Source: Haemonchus contortus (Eukaryota > Nematoda > Chromadorea > Rhabditida > Trichostrongylidae). From it: a stretch of DNA of 64,000 nt. The first letter of the stretch is position 1. Each line of letters opens with the position of its first letter. The stretch is from NCBI GenBank assembly GCA_000469685.2, contig LS997566.1:27281932-27345931 (forward strand), in the 5' to 3' direction. The translations under genes were made by a program, and so were the position numbers. Below the pieces are notes generated by a model. That model was not told the DNA's origin. It ran no database searches and saw nothing but the letters and a program-made list of their open reading frames with translations. Shown piece after piece: positions 1 through 10,720 of this stretch.

Positions 1-110
1 TAACCTCGTGCTCTGTTTGAATAAAATAAAGTTGTACTGGAATCATGTCGAGGTTCGTTGAGAGTCACACATGGCGATTGATTTCAGCATTCTCGAATGG
101 ACATGAGACA
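1..110 (+). repeat. SINE tail fragment, cut by the window edge
   Basis: This segment matches the 3' part of the SINE that runs on the minus strand through 55.56-55.86 kb. Both have CCTCGTG, then a CTGTTTGAATAAAATAAA-like stretch, then a GTCGAGGTTCGTTGAGAGTC-like stretch. A third relative follows the ribozyme-like motif at 46.4 kb. The tRNA-like head and ribozyme-like part would lie left of the window, so they cannot be checked here. Confidence 0.6.
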
Positions 111-539
111 TATTTAAATACAAATCTTGCAGAATTCTGAGAGCTTTCATTCCCTTTCTCACCGTCGGCTGAAAAACATTAAGAATTGTGGAAGGTATTG
201 CTGTTAGTGAATCAGAGATTAATTCGAAGATATGATTTCCCCTGATCTTTCATTTACTTTGGCACCACTGCATATATTTGCGTAAAGATGTTTCCGCCTT
301 CTATTAAAGAGCCAATAGCTTAATGCATGATTATTGCGGTTTTTTTCACGGCTTATTTTCTTTCGATACAATTCGGAGTGAATATTAATATATTGAAAAA
401 TATATTTTGAATTCATGATTTAATAGAAATAATTTTTTTACTTTCCTCAATAGAAATATGCCTAGAAGCTCATCTTCATGTACGCCAAATTATGCTCTAT
501 TACTTTGAAAAAGGTTGGAAGGTGGCATAGCCATAAAGT

Positions 540-870
540 AATCTCAACGAACTTTTCGGCGATAGAGTAGTCGGCCAAAGCCGAATAGGAATGGAATCGG
601 CCTTTATGGTTGTCTTATTCACCTACAGAAACTCCTATGGATTATCACGTCAATCGTCTGGTTAAGAATGTGCTAGCGAACAGAATTTTCAACGAAATGG
701 ATGACTTGATGGCCGATGTCAAGGCGTTAATGTCTCCAGGAATCGAAATTTCTTTGCCCGTGGAACTCGACTGTCTAGCAAATGGAAAGCAGTGCTTGAC
801 GTAGATGGTGGATACGTTTCGGAATAACTATTCGAACATGTCTTTGCTATATATTTCTATCGTTTCTTTG
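540..870 (+). pseudogene. mariner transposase C-terminal remnant
   Basis: The plus strand reads a decayed end of a mariner transposase. YSPTETPMDYH stands where mariners have a YSPDLAPxDYH motif, followed by VLANRIFNEMDDLMADVKA, and, after a frame change near 790, KWKAVLDVDGGYVSE, which matches the usual end of the protein. The catalytic N-terminal two thirds and both terminal inverted repeats are not visible. It is a dead fragment unrelated in detail to the mariners at 4.1, 32.5, 47.9 and 60.7 kb. Confidence 0.65.
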
Positions 871-1079
871 AGTAAAATTTGCTGAAAAGAATCCGCAATT
901 ATTGTGCATCAACCTGATATTTTCTCTCGTGTAACACCTTCACCATTGTAACTTTTATGTGGAGCACGCATCTTGACAAATCCATAACGGTGAGACACGT
1001 CATGCTGACTTAGTCGCAAGCAAGACCAGGCTCAAGTCAGATAAATTAGAAGGGCAAAAACTAAGGATACAAAAGAATA
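871..1079. other. no recognised feature
   Basis: AT-rich sequence between a mariner remnant and a SINE-body fragment; nothing coding or structured was recognised. Confidence 0.4.
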
Positions 1080-1260
1080 TGGTTTTGGAGAGGATCTAGG
1101 GAATGCGCCCACGCACTCGACTACCATTCAGGATCATAAAGGCCTGATGAATGCGTATGTGACCCAGACAATGAATTGCGGTGGTCAGCCGATGTCCCAG
1201 TCAGTGCTTCTACCCTCAAGGGCTAACATTACTGCCAAAGTAACCTTGAACTAAGAAAAA
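1080..1260. repeat. fragment of the SINE/foldback family seen at 11.2 kb
   Basis: The phrases ACTCGACTACCATTCAG, GAATGCGTATG, ATTGCGGTGGTCAGCCGATG and CAGTCAGTGCTT recur in the same order in the element at 11.21-11.75 kb (ACGCATTCGACTTCCATTCAG, GAATGCGCATG, CTTGCGGTGGCCGGCCGATG, AAGTCAGTGCCTT). The internal foldback and the tRNA-like head of that element are missing here, so this is a shortened copy. Confidence 0.6.
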
Positions 1261-2060
1261 TTCGGAATCGATGAGCTTTATCCCAGTCGCAATGCCCGGC
1301 AGCCATATTCCATGGATGTTTCATTTCTACAAGCAATCAGGCTTACCGGACGAAGCGCGGAAAAGATGACGAAGATTTCGGATGGAAGGGTAGGGGTGGG
1401 GGTCTGGGCAAATTATAAGAGAGGAGCTCATTAGCAGGAACAGGAACATCTTGAAAAAACCTTGGCACAAGTCTTTCCAGCGTCTAAGCGATTGACTAAT
1501 TGTTGTAAGAAAAGACTTGAATAATTCTGGCAAAATTGCGTGGTCAGAGGCATTTGAGAATAACATCGCATTTTCCTCACAACCAACTTTTATCCAATAT
1601 GTCATGTTTCCTGTTACAATGATTATTTACTGATCTAAATTAGACGGGATTTTTCGAACAAGTTCATGTGGGCCAGCTCAGTGATAGGTAGTCATTAGGA
1701 ACTTTTTCTAGTAGAGTACTCTTCCCATAAGAGCCAAGTTTCGATCTGTCGTTATATTCTCACCTGAATTTCACCCTATCGTTCAGAATAAATCAAATAA
1801 AAAGGAGTAAATGGGTTTTCCATTCTCTAAAGCTGTAGAAAAATTACATATTCTGACTGGTTGGATCAGCTCCACGGGAGGGTGCATTGAAAACCACGAA
1901 GTCTCAGATATCTCTTTCCAATACCGGCTCGACGGACGTACACACCCAAGAGTGGACGAGTTTTGAAGGCGTTGTTGAGGCTGCACCATTGACAAGGAGT
2001 GTCTAGCTTGGAAATTCGAACGGCTAGTCGTGATCTAACTTGGCAGTGGAAGGTAACTTT
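1261..2060. other. no recognised gene
   Basis: Non-repetitive sequence with only short ORFs in all frames. The longest minus-strand frames, near 1327-1605 and 1783-1995, show no motif or plausible splice sites, so they are left out. Confidence 0.35.
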
Positions 2061-2069
2061 AGCCACTTC

Positions 2070-2310
2070 TGACTCTCCTAGCCAGCTCTTCAAGCGATCG
2101 CAGCAGTCGGAACCTCGTCCAAATACCCCTTCCATGCCATTTCCGTCATCGTGATCTCGTACAATCCCTATATTCACTACCTTTGCGAACCTCTACATTT
2201 CGCAAATTCCGCGGATTTTCTCACATTCGACACTGACGCCCCCTTCTGAACGCTTTATTTTTTTTATCTCTAAATGGTCACCTCAGAATAGTTGTGAACT
2301 GTGCCTCCGA
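2070..2310 (-). repeat. dispersed exon-like repeat, copy 1
   Basis: On the minus strand this piece can be read as EITMTEMAWKGYLDEV followed by AAIA and a stop. The same peptide, EITMTEVTWKGYLDEISVV, is encoded at 18.19-18.36 kb on the minus strand, and a variant is encoded at 18.05-18.19 kb on the plus strand. The GAGGCACAGTTCAC segment beside it is shared too. An in-frame TGA and diverged flanks suggest a dead copy. The source could be a duplicated exon or a transposon-carried exon; I do not recognise the protein. Confidence 0.5.
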
Positions 2311-4117
2311 AGACACGTCCGAAGTGAAGGCTAGGCGCTACTCACACTTGGAAAGGCTTTCTACGAAGCCATTTTCAATGTGCATACGTTTTCCGTCCTT
2401 TTTAACTGATATTTGCGGCGTCGAGAACAAAGTTGAGCTCTACTTGGAAAGCATTCCTGCCATTCCTGAATCGACATTGCATTCTTGAATTGCCACATGC
2501 TTTCTGCAATTCCATGATTTGTAGGGAGTATTCAGTTGTTTTGAGGTCCTGACGTCCTATCAAATGCCAATCTGTAGGCGCTTAAGAGCTTGGAAAAAAG
2601 CTTGTTCTTTTTGATGAAAAAATCTGGAACGAGCTTCGGGTGCTGCTAATGTACCACAAGATTGAGATTGTCTAATATAACCCTTCGATTCGAAAAGCTC
2701 AAAGGTTCAGTTCACGATTATTCCATAGTACCTCTTTTTAGTCGAAAAGCGGAAGTATAGGAAGGGATTGTTGTTCATCGATAATGAAGAAAGCCGTGAA
2801 GATTCGCCAATTCCAAGAAAAATAAGATTCCATAAAAGTAGGGATAGTAGAGATAAACCTGCCCTATCTAGGCCGTTGTGGGACCTGAAAGCGCTACTTC
2901 ATCCTAAAGGATATCTCATGAGCCATTTTTATCGTGAACTTTAGGGAATTGATTTGAAACACGCCACTATTTCTTAGGAAAAGTCAGGAAAATGACTCGA
3001 TTACGGTTCCTCGATTCTCCTCCATCGCTTATCTCAGAACTCCATCCAGACACCTAAATTGAAGGTGTTGCCAGATTGGTGTTTACAGCATAGCTTCTTT
3101 TCCTCTACAACATGTAATTTGAATTTTTATCGGAGCCTATTTGCTAGTTGCATTTTGTCCTGTTGAATTGTTGCTTGTGTTCATAAAAGGTAGGATATTT
3201 CGACCTAGGGGATGGGCAATTGGCTTCATTTACATTCTAGAATGAGGAAGAATAATTGTCAGGAGAAAATTCTCCCATATTATTCGCGGATATTAGCTAT
3301 TACTATCAGTAAATGCTTCCTCTCTAGTAAATGCCACATCGATGAATCACTTCATCCTACTATTAAAAGTACAGTAGGAATGCATTCGTAGGAGAGATTG
3401 CCATTGAGTTCCACGGCGTTGGCTGGTTTTTCTCACGAAACCTGTTTTCCTGAAGCGGGGGTATGTGTATAGAACCATATGAGGGCATCATTCAGATTTC
3501 GAGCTCCTAGGTCTTTACCATTTGCTGATACCTCTAGGGAGCACCATGGGTGCGGGAGTGGCGTCACCAGTAATCTCTAGAAATGTGAGAGAAGACCGTC
3601 ACTTTTTTTTTGGCCCTTCGTAGCAGAATTCGTGAAATGATATTGGTGTGATGTGGTTAATGATGAAGCTTGGCGTTGTGGGCCTTTCCTCGTTTATGTG
3701 CGGCCAATTAACGGAGAAAGATCGCATTTTCTATGGTGTGCTTAACGGAATTTCATTGCCCTCACCTAAGTGCACAGTGCGATTGCGCCTTTTCTTTTCT
3801 CTCCACTCTTTTCAAGCTTTTTCCACTTTTAGGTATTTGGCTCTCTGTCAATTATCATTTCCTCGAATAAGCTAAATGAAAGAATCGAAGAAGCAGTCCA
3901 TGGTGAAAATGTGTTGTTCAATGCCGATGGCATGTGAGCTCGCTGCGTGTTCATCTACTCGAAAAGGAATGGATGCACAGGTCTGAATGTGAATCATAGT
4001 GGAAGTTCGTAGAATTCGGAAAGATCTCTTCATTAGATGGTTTTCGATGGATCAGCTCTGTTCCTAATATTCCGGTAAAAAATTATGCGATAGGCTTTGG
4101 AGGTTAAGGTGACGATA
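2311..4117. other. mostly unrecognised; one short shared repeat
   Basis: No gene was recognised. At 2737-2850 a segment starting AGTCGAAAAGCGGAAGTAT resembles 17.95-18.05 kb (AGTCGAAAAACGGAAGTATT, then GAAGATTCNCCAATTC- and AAAATAAG-like phrases). This places the area in the same dispersed family as the copy at 2.07-2.31 kb. The rest has only short ORFs. Confidence 0.4.
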
Positions 4118-4119
4118 TA

Positions 4120-5009
4120 TTGGGTTGTAACATAAGTTCGTAGAGTTTTGTGTTGGGGTCATTTTACAACGACTTGCTTTGTTTTTTCGTGAAGTGTATA
4201 TATTCATTCGAAAGGGCTCTTTCTCCTCTATAAAACGTTATTATTCGTTTTTTGGATAATCTAGTTGTACGTCTTTTTTCGGGCTCAGAATTGGAATATC
4301 CAGGAGGAGAAAATCGGCATTTTCGACATCCGCTTTTCATCGAGGTCAATAAGCAGCCGAAGCCGCTCGGGACATATGTAGTGTGTATGAGGAAGGTGTC
4401 TTAGGTGTGTCTCTGGATGGCTCCAGGAGAGACACCGAAGCCGAGAGTCAAGCAGGACCTTCCCTCGAAGAAGGTCATGATTTGCGTTTGGTGAGACTGA
4501 AAAGGCATGGTGCACTGGGAAATGCTCGAACGAAACGCTACTGTCAACAAGGAGGTCTACATTGCCCAGCTGAACCGTGTTGGTGAGGCTATTCGGCTGA
4601 AAAGACCCGATAGACAAGGTAAGGTCATCTTGCTCCACGACAACGCCAGGCCCCATAATGCCTAAGTCGTCAAAACAGCACTCCAAAAGCTTGAATGAGT
4701 GGTTCTTCAGCATCCACCGCGCTCTCCGGATCTTGCACCTACCGACTACCACCTTTCTGCTCTCTGTCAAGCCAAATGAGGAGTGTTACCTTCGATGGCG
4801 AAGAGGTCCTTAAAAACTGGCTCAACAACTTCTTCGACACCAAACCGGCCTATTTTTGGCGAAACGGCATCAACAAGGTGGTCGAGAGATTGGAAGAGGC
4901 CGCAAACAGTAATAGGAGGATACATCAATGATTGATCTACTGTTATAATTATTGTTTTTTTGTTAAAAATCTTTGTGAAAAAACTCTACGAACTTATGTT
5001 ACAACCCAA
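4120..5009 (+). mobile_element. mariner element with intact ends, 890 bp
   Basis: The left end TTGGGTTGTAACATAAGTTC and its reverse complement at the right are flanked by TA at 4118-4119 and 5010-5011, the TA target duplication of Tc1/mariner elements. The inverted repeats are about 30 bp and nearly perfect. At 890 bp it is shorter than a complete mariner (about 1.3 kb), so much of the N-terminal coding region has been lost. The well-kept ends suggest a fairly recent insertion, which could have been moved in trans. Confidence 0.85.
4260..4931 (+). pseudogene. mariner transposase, C-terminal two thirds, broken
   Basis: Reading across frames gives a recognisable mariner catalytic core: APGETPKPRVKQDLPSKKVM, ICVWWD followed by a stop, KGMVHWEMLERNATVNKEVY, VILLHDNARPHNA followed by a stop, HPPRSPDLAPTDYH, then NWLNNFFDTKPAYFWRNGIN up to the stop near 4931. 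The DNARPH and SPDLAPTDYH blocks carry the second and third catalytic acidic residues of the DD34D triad. The helix-turn-helix N-terminus is absent and there are several stops and frame changes, so no active enzyme can be made. Confidence 0.8.
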
Positions 5010-5011
5010 TA

Positions 5012-6270
5012 CTTCTATAGGCAACTTTCTAAGACTGAATCCCATACTAGGCGGACCATAGCGTAACATTCAAGGGATTCTGTCCTATTGTTATCCTTAT
5101 GAATGCATATCTTGATTTGTTTATTTCTTGGCTACAGTGTGAAAATCGAGAGTTGTGAAGAAGAAGCGGAGGGCAAGCATATAGCGCGCAACATACTGGT
5201 AATACCTGGAGTACTACCTTTTTGACTGCCGACGTAGGAACCTCTTCAGAGATATGGTGCAGTCTGAGAAGGGCCAGGTAGTGCGATTTTTCGAATCCTC
5301 ATCATTTCCTCTGCATCAGAACAAATTGTTCACCCGCTCTCAGTATCTACTTCCCTTTTGTCCGTATTAGAAGTGAACTTGGAATTGCATGCTCCCTTAG
5401 AAGTCGAGTCTTTTTGTCAAATTAAATCTATCCATTTTTTGCGAAAGCATGGTTCATAGGCTAAATGTCAGCGTATACAAAAAATCAGCATTCACCTCCT
5501 TTTTACCAAAAGACTCTCCGCATGATTTGTTCACTCACTGGTCAATCACAAACTAGGAGAGAGGCGTAATGCGAAAACGGGACGGTTTTCAAGTAGCCAA
5601 ACGACTTCTATATGCATGGTGTATTCGAGCGTTCTAAGCCACACCTACACGATGTAGTAGGCCCTATCTAATTTTCAGGTCTCATGAGGTTTGGGTGGAA
5701 GTGCCATAATCAAAAGGCCGTAAATATGAGCTGTTCTTCTTCGATTTCCTATATACGCTTTATATCTGGACTTCCAGGAGAACGTCATCGAAGTCCTGTT
5801 AATTGATGCTCTTCAGAAATCCCTCTGCCTAACTAATTTCTTCGATGCGGAAGTATATGGAAAAAACGTAAAAACGAAAAAGGAGTAGCCTTTCGCTGTT
5901 CCATCTATGTTTTCTTCTTTTTGATAACCTTATGTAAGTAGCACAGATTCGTAACGATGCGCCATCAATCCGATCGTGTGAGCTTTTGGTCTGTACCAAA
6001 TCAGCCGCCGATTGAGAAACTGTTTCATTCCTTAAAAAATTACATTGGACCTTCCTTGACTTTATTGTAATCTCAGTAGCTGAAGAGCTTTGCGGGGAGG
6101 GTAGCCGCTTAATCTGTCTCATTTCCAACTTCGGATTTGATAGGGGTTTGGCTGGGTTTCTAATGCTCTTCAGCTCTTTATCATGTGCTACTTTTAGCGG
6201 AAAAACCTAACTTGCAAACCTTAATATATTTACAGACAGGAGGACATGACGTGGAGCATATGTCTGACCA
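5012..6270. other. no recognised gene
   Basis: AT-rich sequence with short ORFs only. The 99-codon minus frame at 5829-6128 has no recognisable motif or splice context, and I could not support it as a gene. Confidence 0.35.
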
Positions 6271-6457
6271 GGGAAGGATCCCAACTCGAAGAGGCCCTTT
6301 GAAAAAAGTCTTATACTGCTAGACGTGTTTTTGGGCGCTGAATTCAAATCCGCTCTCCAAATCTGCCAAGCGATTCTCTGAACGGAGTTATGAGAGTGAT
6401 TTTAGGTGACATTACATGAGAAAACTTAAATTACATGGAAGCAGCTCACCCCTCAAC

Positions 6458-6528
6458 GGCGGCTTAGTGAAGTGGTAAGCGTGACGCTTCATGAGCGAGA
6501 GGCTAGGGTTCGGGTTTTGTGGAGGACC
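6458..6528 (+). other. tRNA-like module (A and B box) in left arm
   Basis: GGCGGCTTAGTGAAGTGGTA resembles a tRNA 5' half with A box, and GGGTTCGGGTT lies where the B box/T arm should be. The acceptor ends do not pair well, so this is a tRNA-derived Pol III promoter-like module rather than a working tRNA gene. A better-kept inverted copy is in the other arm. Confidence 0.5.
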
Positions 6529-6700
6529 AAGTTTTTGCATTTTATAGAATTTTTCCCTCCAGGACTAGGAAATACTTTAATGGTGATTCAATCACGTTTT
6601 ATGACCCTTTAATGCTTCGCTGATACCTTCTCCTACCTACCTACCTGTTACCGAGTGGGGAATTGCGCAAAATCTGGAGGTCCGGGCGAGTAAAACACAT

Positions 6701-7171
6701 ATGATGAGCAATGATGTTGCTAGAGTGGGTGTTGATGCAAGATTAGGTGCGATGGTGCGTAGCAGACCCAGACTCAAATACACCGGCATTGTTGATAGTG
6801 AACTCGTGGGCATCATTCAAAGACCAGAAAGCTATTCAGTGCGTCTTACCTTCACAAAAGCAGATAAAGGGAATGACACCCTGCTCGAGGCTACCACGAG
6901 GCTAATACAGTCGATAGAAGCTCACTTCTTGTTTCCTTCTAGAAATATGGTTAAACGCACCACCTCATATGTAATAGCTCATGATCTCAACTTGTACGTG
7001 CAGACACGAGACTCCATTCTTTACTTACTATCGCCTGTCTGTTTTCAGTTCTGGGCTGTGAGATTTAGAAAATTTCTCTTTTATTCATGGTATGCCGCCG
7101 GCTACTTGGGCACTCATCCGGTGATTTTGGGACGCCTACTCAATTCTGTTTTCCTTCTGATTTGGGGTTAG
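6701..7171 (+). CDS. ORF of 156 codons inside the inverted-arm element
   Basis: This frame lies wholly between the two inverted arms and is long for sequence of this composition. It begins MMSNDVARVGVDARLGAMV. The first 110 residues are mixed and soluble in character, while residues from about 110 onward are aromatic and hydrophobic. A TTTTCAG acceptor-like site at about 7041-7047 inside the frame means the last part may instead be a separate exon. I recognise no transposase motif or family. It could be the element's own protein, a captured exon, or chance. Confidence 0.35.
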   Translation: MMSNDVARVGVDARLGAMVRSRPRLKYTGIVDSELVGIIQRPESYSVRLTFTKADKGNDTLLEATTRLIQSIEAHFLFPSRNMVKRTTSYVIAHDLNLYVQTRDSILYLLSPVCFQFWAVRFRKFLFYSWYAAGYLGTHPVILGRLLNSVFLLIWG

Positions 7172-7470
7172 TGAGTGCAAAGAAAAGGGCTGTGACGAGT
7201 TCTTTTTCATCTGTTTCTCCCATTGTGAAAAGTTTCTTTGTTTCAAGCATTTCGTGCTAGAGTATCACATTTGTTCATAAAGTGATAAAAGTTACTCTAC
7301 TGTGAATCCTGCTGTGAATATAGAGTGCATGGGCATGCGAGTAAAACTAAAGTATCACTTTAAGTGGATAATATCGGCAAAAACCTTGATAGGTCATAAA
7401 ACTTGATAAAATCACCATAAGAGTATTTCCTAGTCCAGGAGGGAAAAATTCTATATAATGCAAATACTTG

Positions 7471-7540
7471 GTCCCCCACAAAACCCGAACCCTAGCCTCA
7501 CGCCCATGAAGCACCACGCTTACCACTACACCAAGCCGCC
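7471..7540 (-). other. tRNA-like module (A and B box) in right arm
   Basis: On the minus strand GGCGGCTTGGTGTAGTGGTA gives a good A box, and AGGGTTCGGGTT gives the B-box region. It is the inverted partner of the module at 6458-6528 and closer to a tRNA consensus. A full cloverleaf with paired acceptor stem is not evident, so it is probably a promoter module and not a functional tRNA. Confidence 0.5.
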
Positions 7541-7727
7541 GTTGAGAAGTTATCTGCTTCCATGTAATTTAAGTTTTCTCATGTAATGTCACCTGAAACC
7601 ACCCTCATAACTCCGTTCAGAGAATCGCTTGGCAGATTTGGAAAGCGGATTTGAATTCAGCGCCCAAAAACACGTCTAGCAGTATAGGTCTTATTTCAAA
7701 TGGCCACTTCGAGTTGCGATCCTTCCC

Positions 7728-8400
7728 TCGTGAGAAATATTTCCTTATTTCCCGGAATTGTCGCCATGCAACGATTTCTAGAGTTCATTTGTAATGGTTA
7801 TCTAGCATCAAGTCAGGGCACGAATCTGCCTTATGCATCAGTGGCATAAATGCGACGCTAATTGTATGTATGGCGTGCACGGCTCACTCTCCCTAGACTC
7901 GTTCTGCTGCACGAAGTCCCTGTAAACATCGAGACATGTTTTTGATCGCATTCATCTTGGCTTGCTGCTAAAACAGCTCGATTTCGTTTACCTCTGCCCC
8001 AAAACGTTAAAAAACGAAGACGTTCTATGTTGAACCACTCTAGCACTTAAACAAGTAACACTGGACTCGAAAGTTGTTCAGCCAGTCTTCGATCACAAAT
8101 TACTCTCATTCCCTAGTCTCTCTTTTGTCACTGGGCTCCCAGTAGGACGTGAGAGTTTTCCAGGAAGCGAAGAAAAGTTTCCTGACCCTCCGAGTTGTTG
8201 TGTAGTGTAAGCTTGCGCTCAACTCCCCACTTTGTTCATTCCAAGGATGTGAGACCGAGTTTCACCCCTCTCAGAACAGTCAAGGCATACTGGGCCATCA
8301 TGGGCTCCGGAATCTCTTGCTAATATTTTTTGTTGGTAACCATTAAGCGCTGGCAGAAGCTCAAACCATCTGAGATATCTCTAAAACGTTAATTGTATTC
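7728..8400. other. no recognised gene
   Basis: Unique-looking sequence without long ORFs or repeats that I could relate to others in the window. Confidence 0.35.
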
Positions 8401-8945
8401 TTAGAATTGAAAACTTTTTTTCGAAATTTCTTTCTTTTTTTCGTCATCATAGTGCAACATCATTACCCACGAGAAAATTGTACCCACAGCAGGAAGAAAG
8501 TCTCCCGAATATTTGTTCCGTAAGATGTCTAGGCTCTTAGAGTTCATGTTTTCTGCATTTGTAACTACTGCATTTTTCAATTGCGGGGGATCTGAGCCTA
8601 TCGTAACGAAGACGGCATTTATCGGCTCATAGTTATAAAAAAAATATCCTCGATCATTTATGGATAGCAAATTTACATTTTCTGCATGTAAGTAGTCCAT
8701 TAGTCATTGCCTCTGTAAATCCGCAAAGGTTTTTCTTCAGAGTCGATTTTCTCTCTCATGTAAGAAATCAATGTAAGGTGTGGCATACGCATTTGGAAAT
8801 GTCTAGAGTATGGAAAAAGCACAAGTTTGTTTAAACCCAATGACGATCAATTCATCCGGATAAATGCTAGTGCCCACGGCTAATATCCCATGTTCCACCG
8901 TCTCTCTGAGCGCTGTGTTGATTAAGGGGGCCATGATCAGTGAAT
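8401..8945 (-). CDS. exon-like coding stretches of an unknown gene
   Basis: Three minus-strand stretches read as coherent protein in transcription order. From about 8933 comes MAPLINTALRETVEHGIL with VGTSIYPDELIVIGFKQT. From about 8800 comes MPHLTLISYMREKIDSEEKP. From 8700 to 8401 a 99-codon frame follows, with LLSINDRGYFFYNYEPINAV and LDILRNKYSGDFLPAVGTIF. An AG at ACATGCAG precedes AAAATG in the last stretch. Amino-acid usage is normal, unlike the low-complexity shadow frames nearby. The family is not recognised and exon joints are uncertain. It may be a real small gene or a decayed one. Confidence 0.35.
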
Positions 8946-9007
8946 GATATGGGATGCGTAGGGGAATACTAGCGGCTCAAAAGGATGGCGGTCGTAGGGA
9001 GATTTTC

Positions 9008-9088
9008 GGCCCGGTTGGGACTTGAACCAGTTCTTGTCTTTTTCAAGGATCGCGCTTTTCATCCAATACACTACCGAGATCCTGCTTG
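9008..9088 (-). other. tRNA-like (SINE head or pseudo-tRNA)
   Basis: Minus-strand sequence contains CTCGGTAGTGTATTGGATGA (A-box-like) and, about 40 bases on, CTGGTTCAAGTCC (a good B box). Acceptor-stem pairing is not convincing, so a tRNA-derived repeat is more likely than a tRNA gene. Confidence 0.4.
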
Positions 9089-9760
9089 TCTTCGCGGTCT
9101 TAATGTCTTTTATGCTATGGCTTGCTTACCAGCGCTCACGCGTCAAAATCGCAAAGGTCTATTCGTTTGTGATAGTTTTTAGCTGAAAGCCTTTATATGA
9201 TGTTTTGTGGGCATCATGAAGCCTCGTTTGTTGTTAAATTTGAGCAGAATATCCTGACGGAGGGAAATGAGGCTAATTTCGAGATCTACCACAAGGGGAA
9301 ACATATGACTAAAGCTGGATAGTAAAAGCTCTATAAGATCTACTATACGTATCAATTCAGATTATCGTTGTTCTTGTTTTCATGGATGTGACTCAGTCCT
9401 GAGCGGTTGAGATCCGCATATTAACGTCTATGTGAACGGGTCAAACAGAGACGATTTTTCCGAGCCCAGCTCTATCTCTCAGGGATGTGGCTATAGGCTG
9501 CAGTAGGTTATGAATTTGTGAAAAAAGTTTGAGAGCGCTCCTCACCTCGGATGAGTCTCCTTCGTCTGGTTTATTGACTCATTCCTACCCTTTGGTTGTT
9601 TTTCCATGAACATGATTTTTTTGAAACCGAATCATAAAACTGTCACTGCTCATCCCGGTATGGTCCATAATCTCTCATCTACGTTTTCTACAGCTCGACG
9701 GAGTTTTGCGTTGGAATCTTAACATTTTTCTTATTGATAACATTATCCTACTTTATATAA
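9089..9760. other. no recognised gene
   Basis: AT-rich spacer up to the Helitron-like element; no ORF or repeat identified. Confidence 0.35.
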
Positions 9761-9829
9761 TTCGCTAAGTGTGTCTGTTGGTGTGTCGGTGTGTTTGTGT
9801 GTGTGTGTGTGTCGGTGTGTGTTTGACCG

Positions 9830-10395
9830 GGAATTCATAACTTCTGTCCCCGTGGACCTAGACCTGGTAGGAGTAAGGGGGGGGCAGGATGGGAACAAAT
9901 ATGGTAAGTGGCAGGACCGGATTCCGTTCACAGCGAGCGCAGCGTGCGCCTTAAAAAATGTTGGGCCGCACATTCATAACTCTAGTCCCCGTGGACCTAG
10001 AGCTTTCAAACTTGGTAGGAGCACAGGCAACAGGACGGGAACACTTATGGTGAGTGGCAGGACCGGAATCCGTGCACAGGGGGTGGGGTTTTGCGCCGCA
10101 ATAGTCAATCCGGCCCTAGGGCATTCAAACATGGCAGGAGTACAAGCGGCAGGATGGGAACATTTATCGTAGGTGGGAGGATGGGATCGCGCTTATAAAA
10201 GGTGAAGTTTGCGCCAAAACTTTCAGTTTGCCTCTTGGGCGTTCAAACTTGGTAGGAGGGAACACTTACGGTGAGTAGTAGGGCCGGACTACGCCCCCAA
10301 GGAACAGGATTTCGCGAAATAAATGAGTGGAAATCCGTAACTCCTGATCCCGTGGACTTGGAGAGCAATCAATAGGAGGGGCAGGATGGGAACAC
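9830..10395 (+). repeat. tandem repeat block in Helitron-like copy A
   Basis: A unit of roughly 120-140 bp recurs about four times: TTCATAACTCTAGTCCCCGT, GGACCTAGAGCNTTCAAAC, TTGGTAGGAGTACAGG, CAGGATGGGAACACTTATGG, TGAGTGGCAGGACCGGA. Units differ by substitutions and indels. Two more units lie in copy B at 15.68-15.90 kb, so the array is part of the element. Confidence 0.75.
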
Positions 10396-10469
10396 TGACA
10401 ATAGAAGAGGCCTCAGAGAAGAAGATCCACACACCAATCACCTCCTAGCGCCTTTGTTATTTACGATCT

Positions 10470-10720
10470 AGCTTTGACTTTTTGATATGTTTCATTCGAC
10501 AAGAAGGGTAAGTGATGTGATTATAAGGAGATGAATTTGGTTCACTTCTTGCCATTGATTACGACCGCTACCCAACAGAGTTTGCGATTAAGTGAAAGAT
10601 CGCGATTTCTCTTTGCAATGATATCATTCTTGGCAAAATTTATCCGACCGATAATAATGTTGGATTCACATTCAATGATGTATCCTTAGAGAAAAGGAAG
10701 TGCATCTTTAAAGGCAATTG
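10470..10720 (-). pseudogene. gene-like segment shared with Helitron-like copy B
   Basis: The minus strand matches the sequence that is an open 123-codon frame in copy B (17.01-17.37 kb). The shared blocks run in the same order, for example GATATCATT, CGGTCGG, TAGCGGTCG and GAATGAAACATATC. In this copy the frame is interrupted, so it is decayed. It may be a captured host exon carried by the element; see copy B. Confidence 0.45.

Larger units (their letters stand above)
6271..7727. mobile_element. element with about 330-bp terminal inverted arms
   Basis: The left arm (6271 to about 6615) and right arm (about 7395-7727) are inverted copies of each other. The ends read GGGAAGGATC and GATCCTTCCC, and long shared runs include GCGCTGAATTCAAATCCGCT, TCTGCCAAGCGATTCTCTGA and ACATTACATGAGAAAACTTA. 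The arms enclose about 780 bp with a 156-codon ORF. Clear target duplications were not found. The layout fits a DNA transposon with long TIRs or a foldback element. Each arm also carries a tRNA-like module, which is unusual. Confidence 0.75.

Noticed and set aside
6458..6528. Functional tRNA genes in the inverted arms and SINE heads
   Set aside because: A and B boxes are present, but acceptor stems do not pair and anticodon loops are not convincing, so they are treated as tRNA-derived modules.
9743..10172. Frames of 76 and 133 codons on both strands at 9.74-10.17 kb
   Set aside because: They are translations of the GT-rich run and tandem repeat units of the Helitron-like element and have low-complexity content (VCLCVCVC, THTHKHTD).
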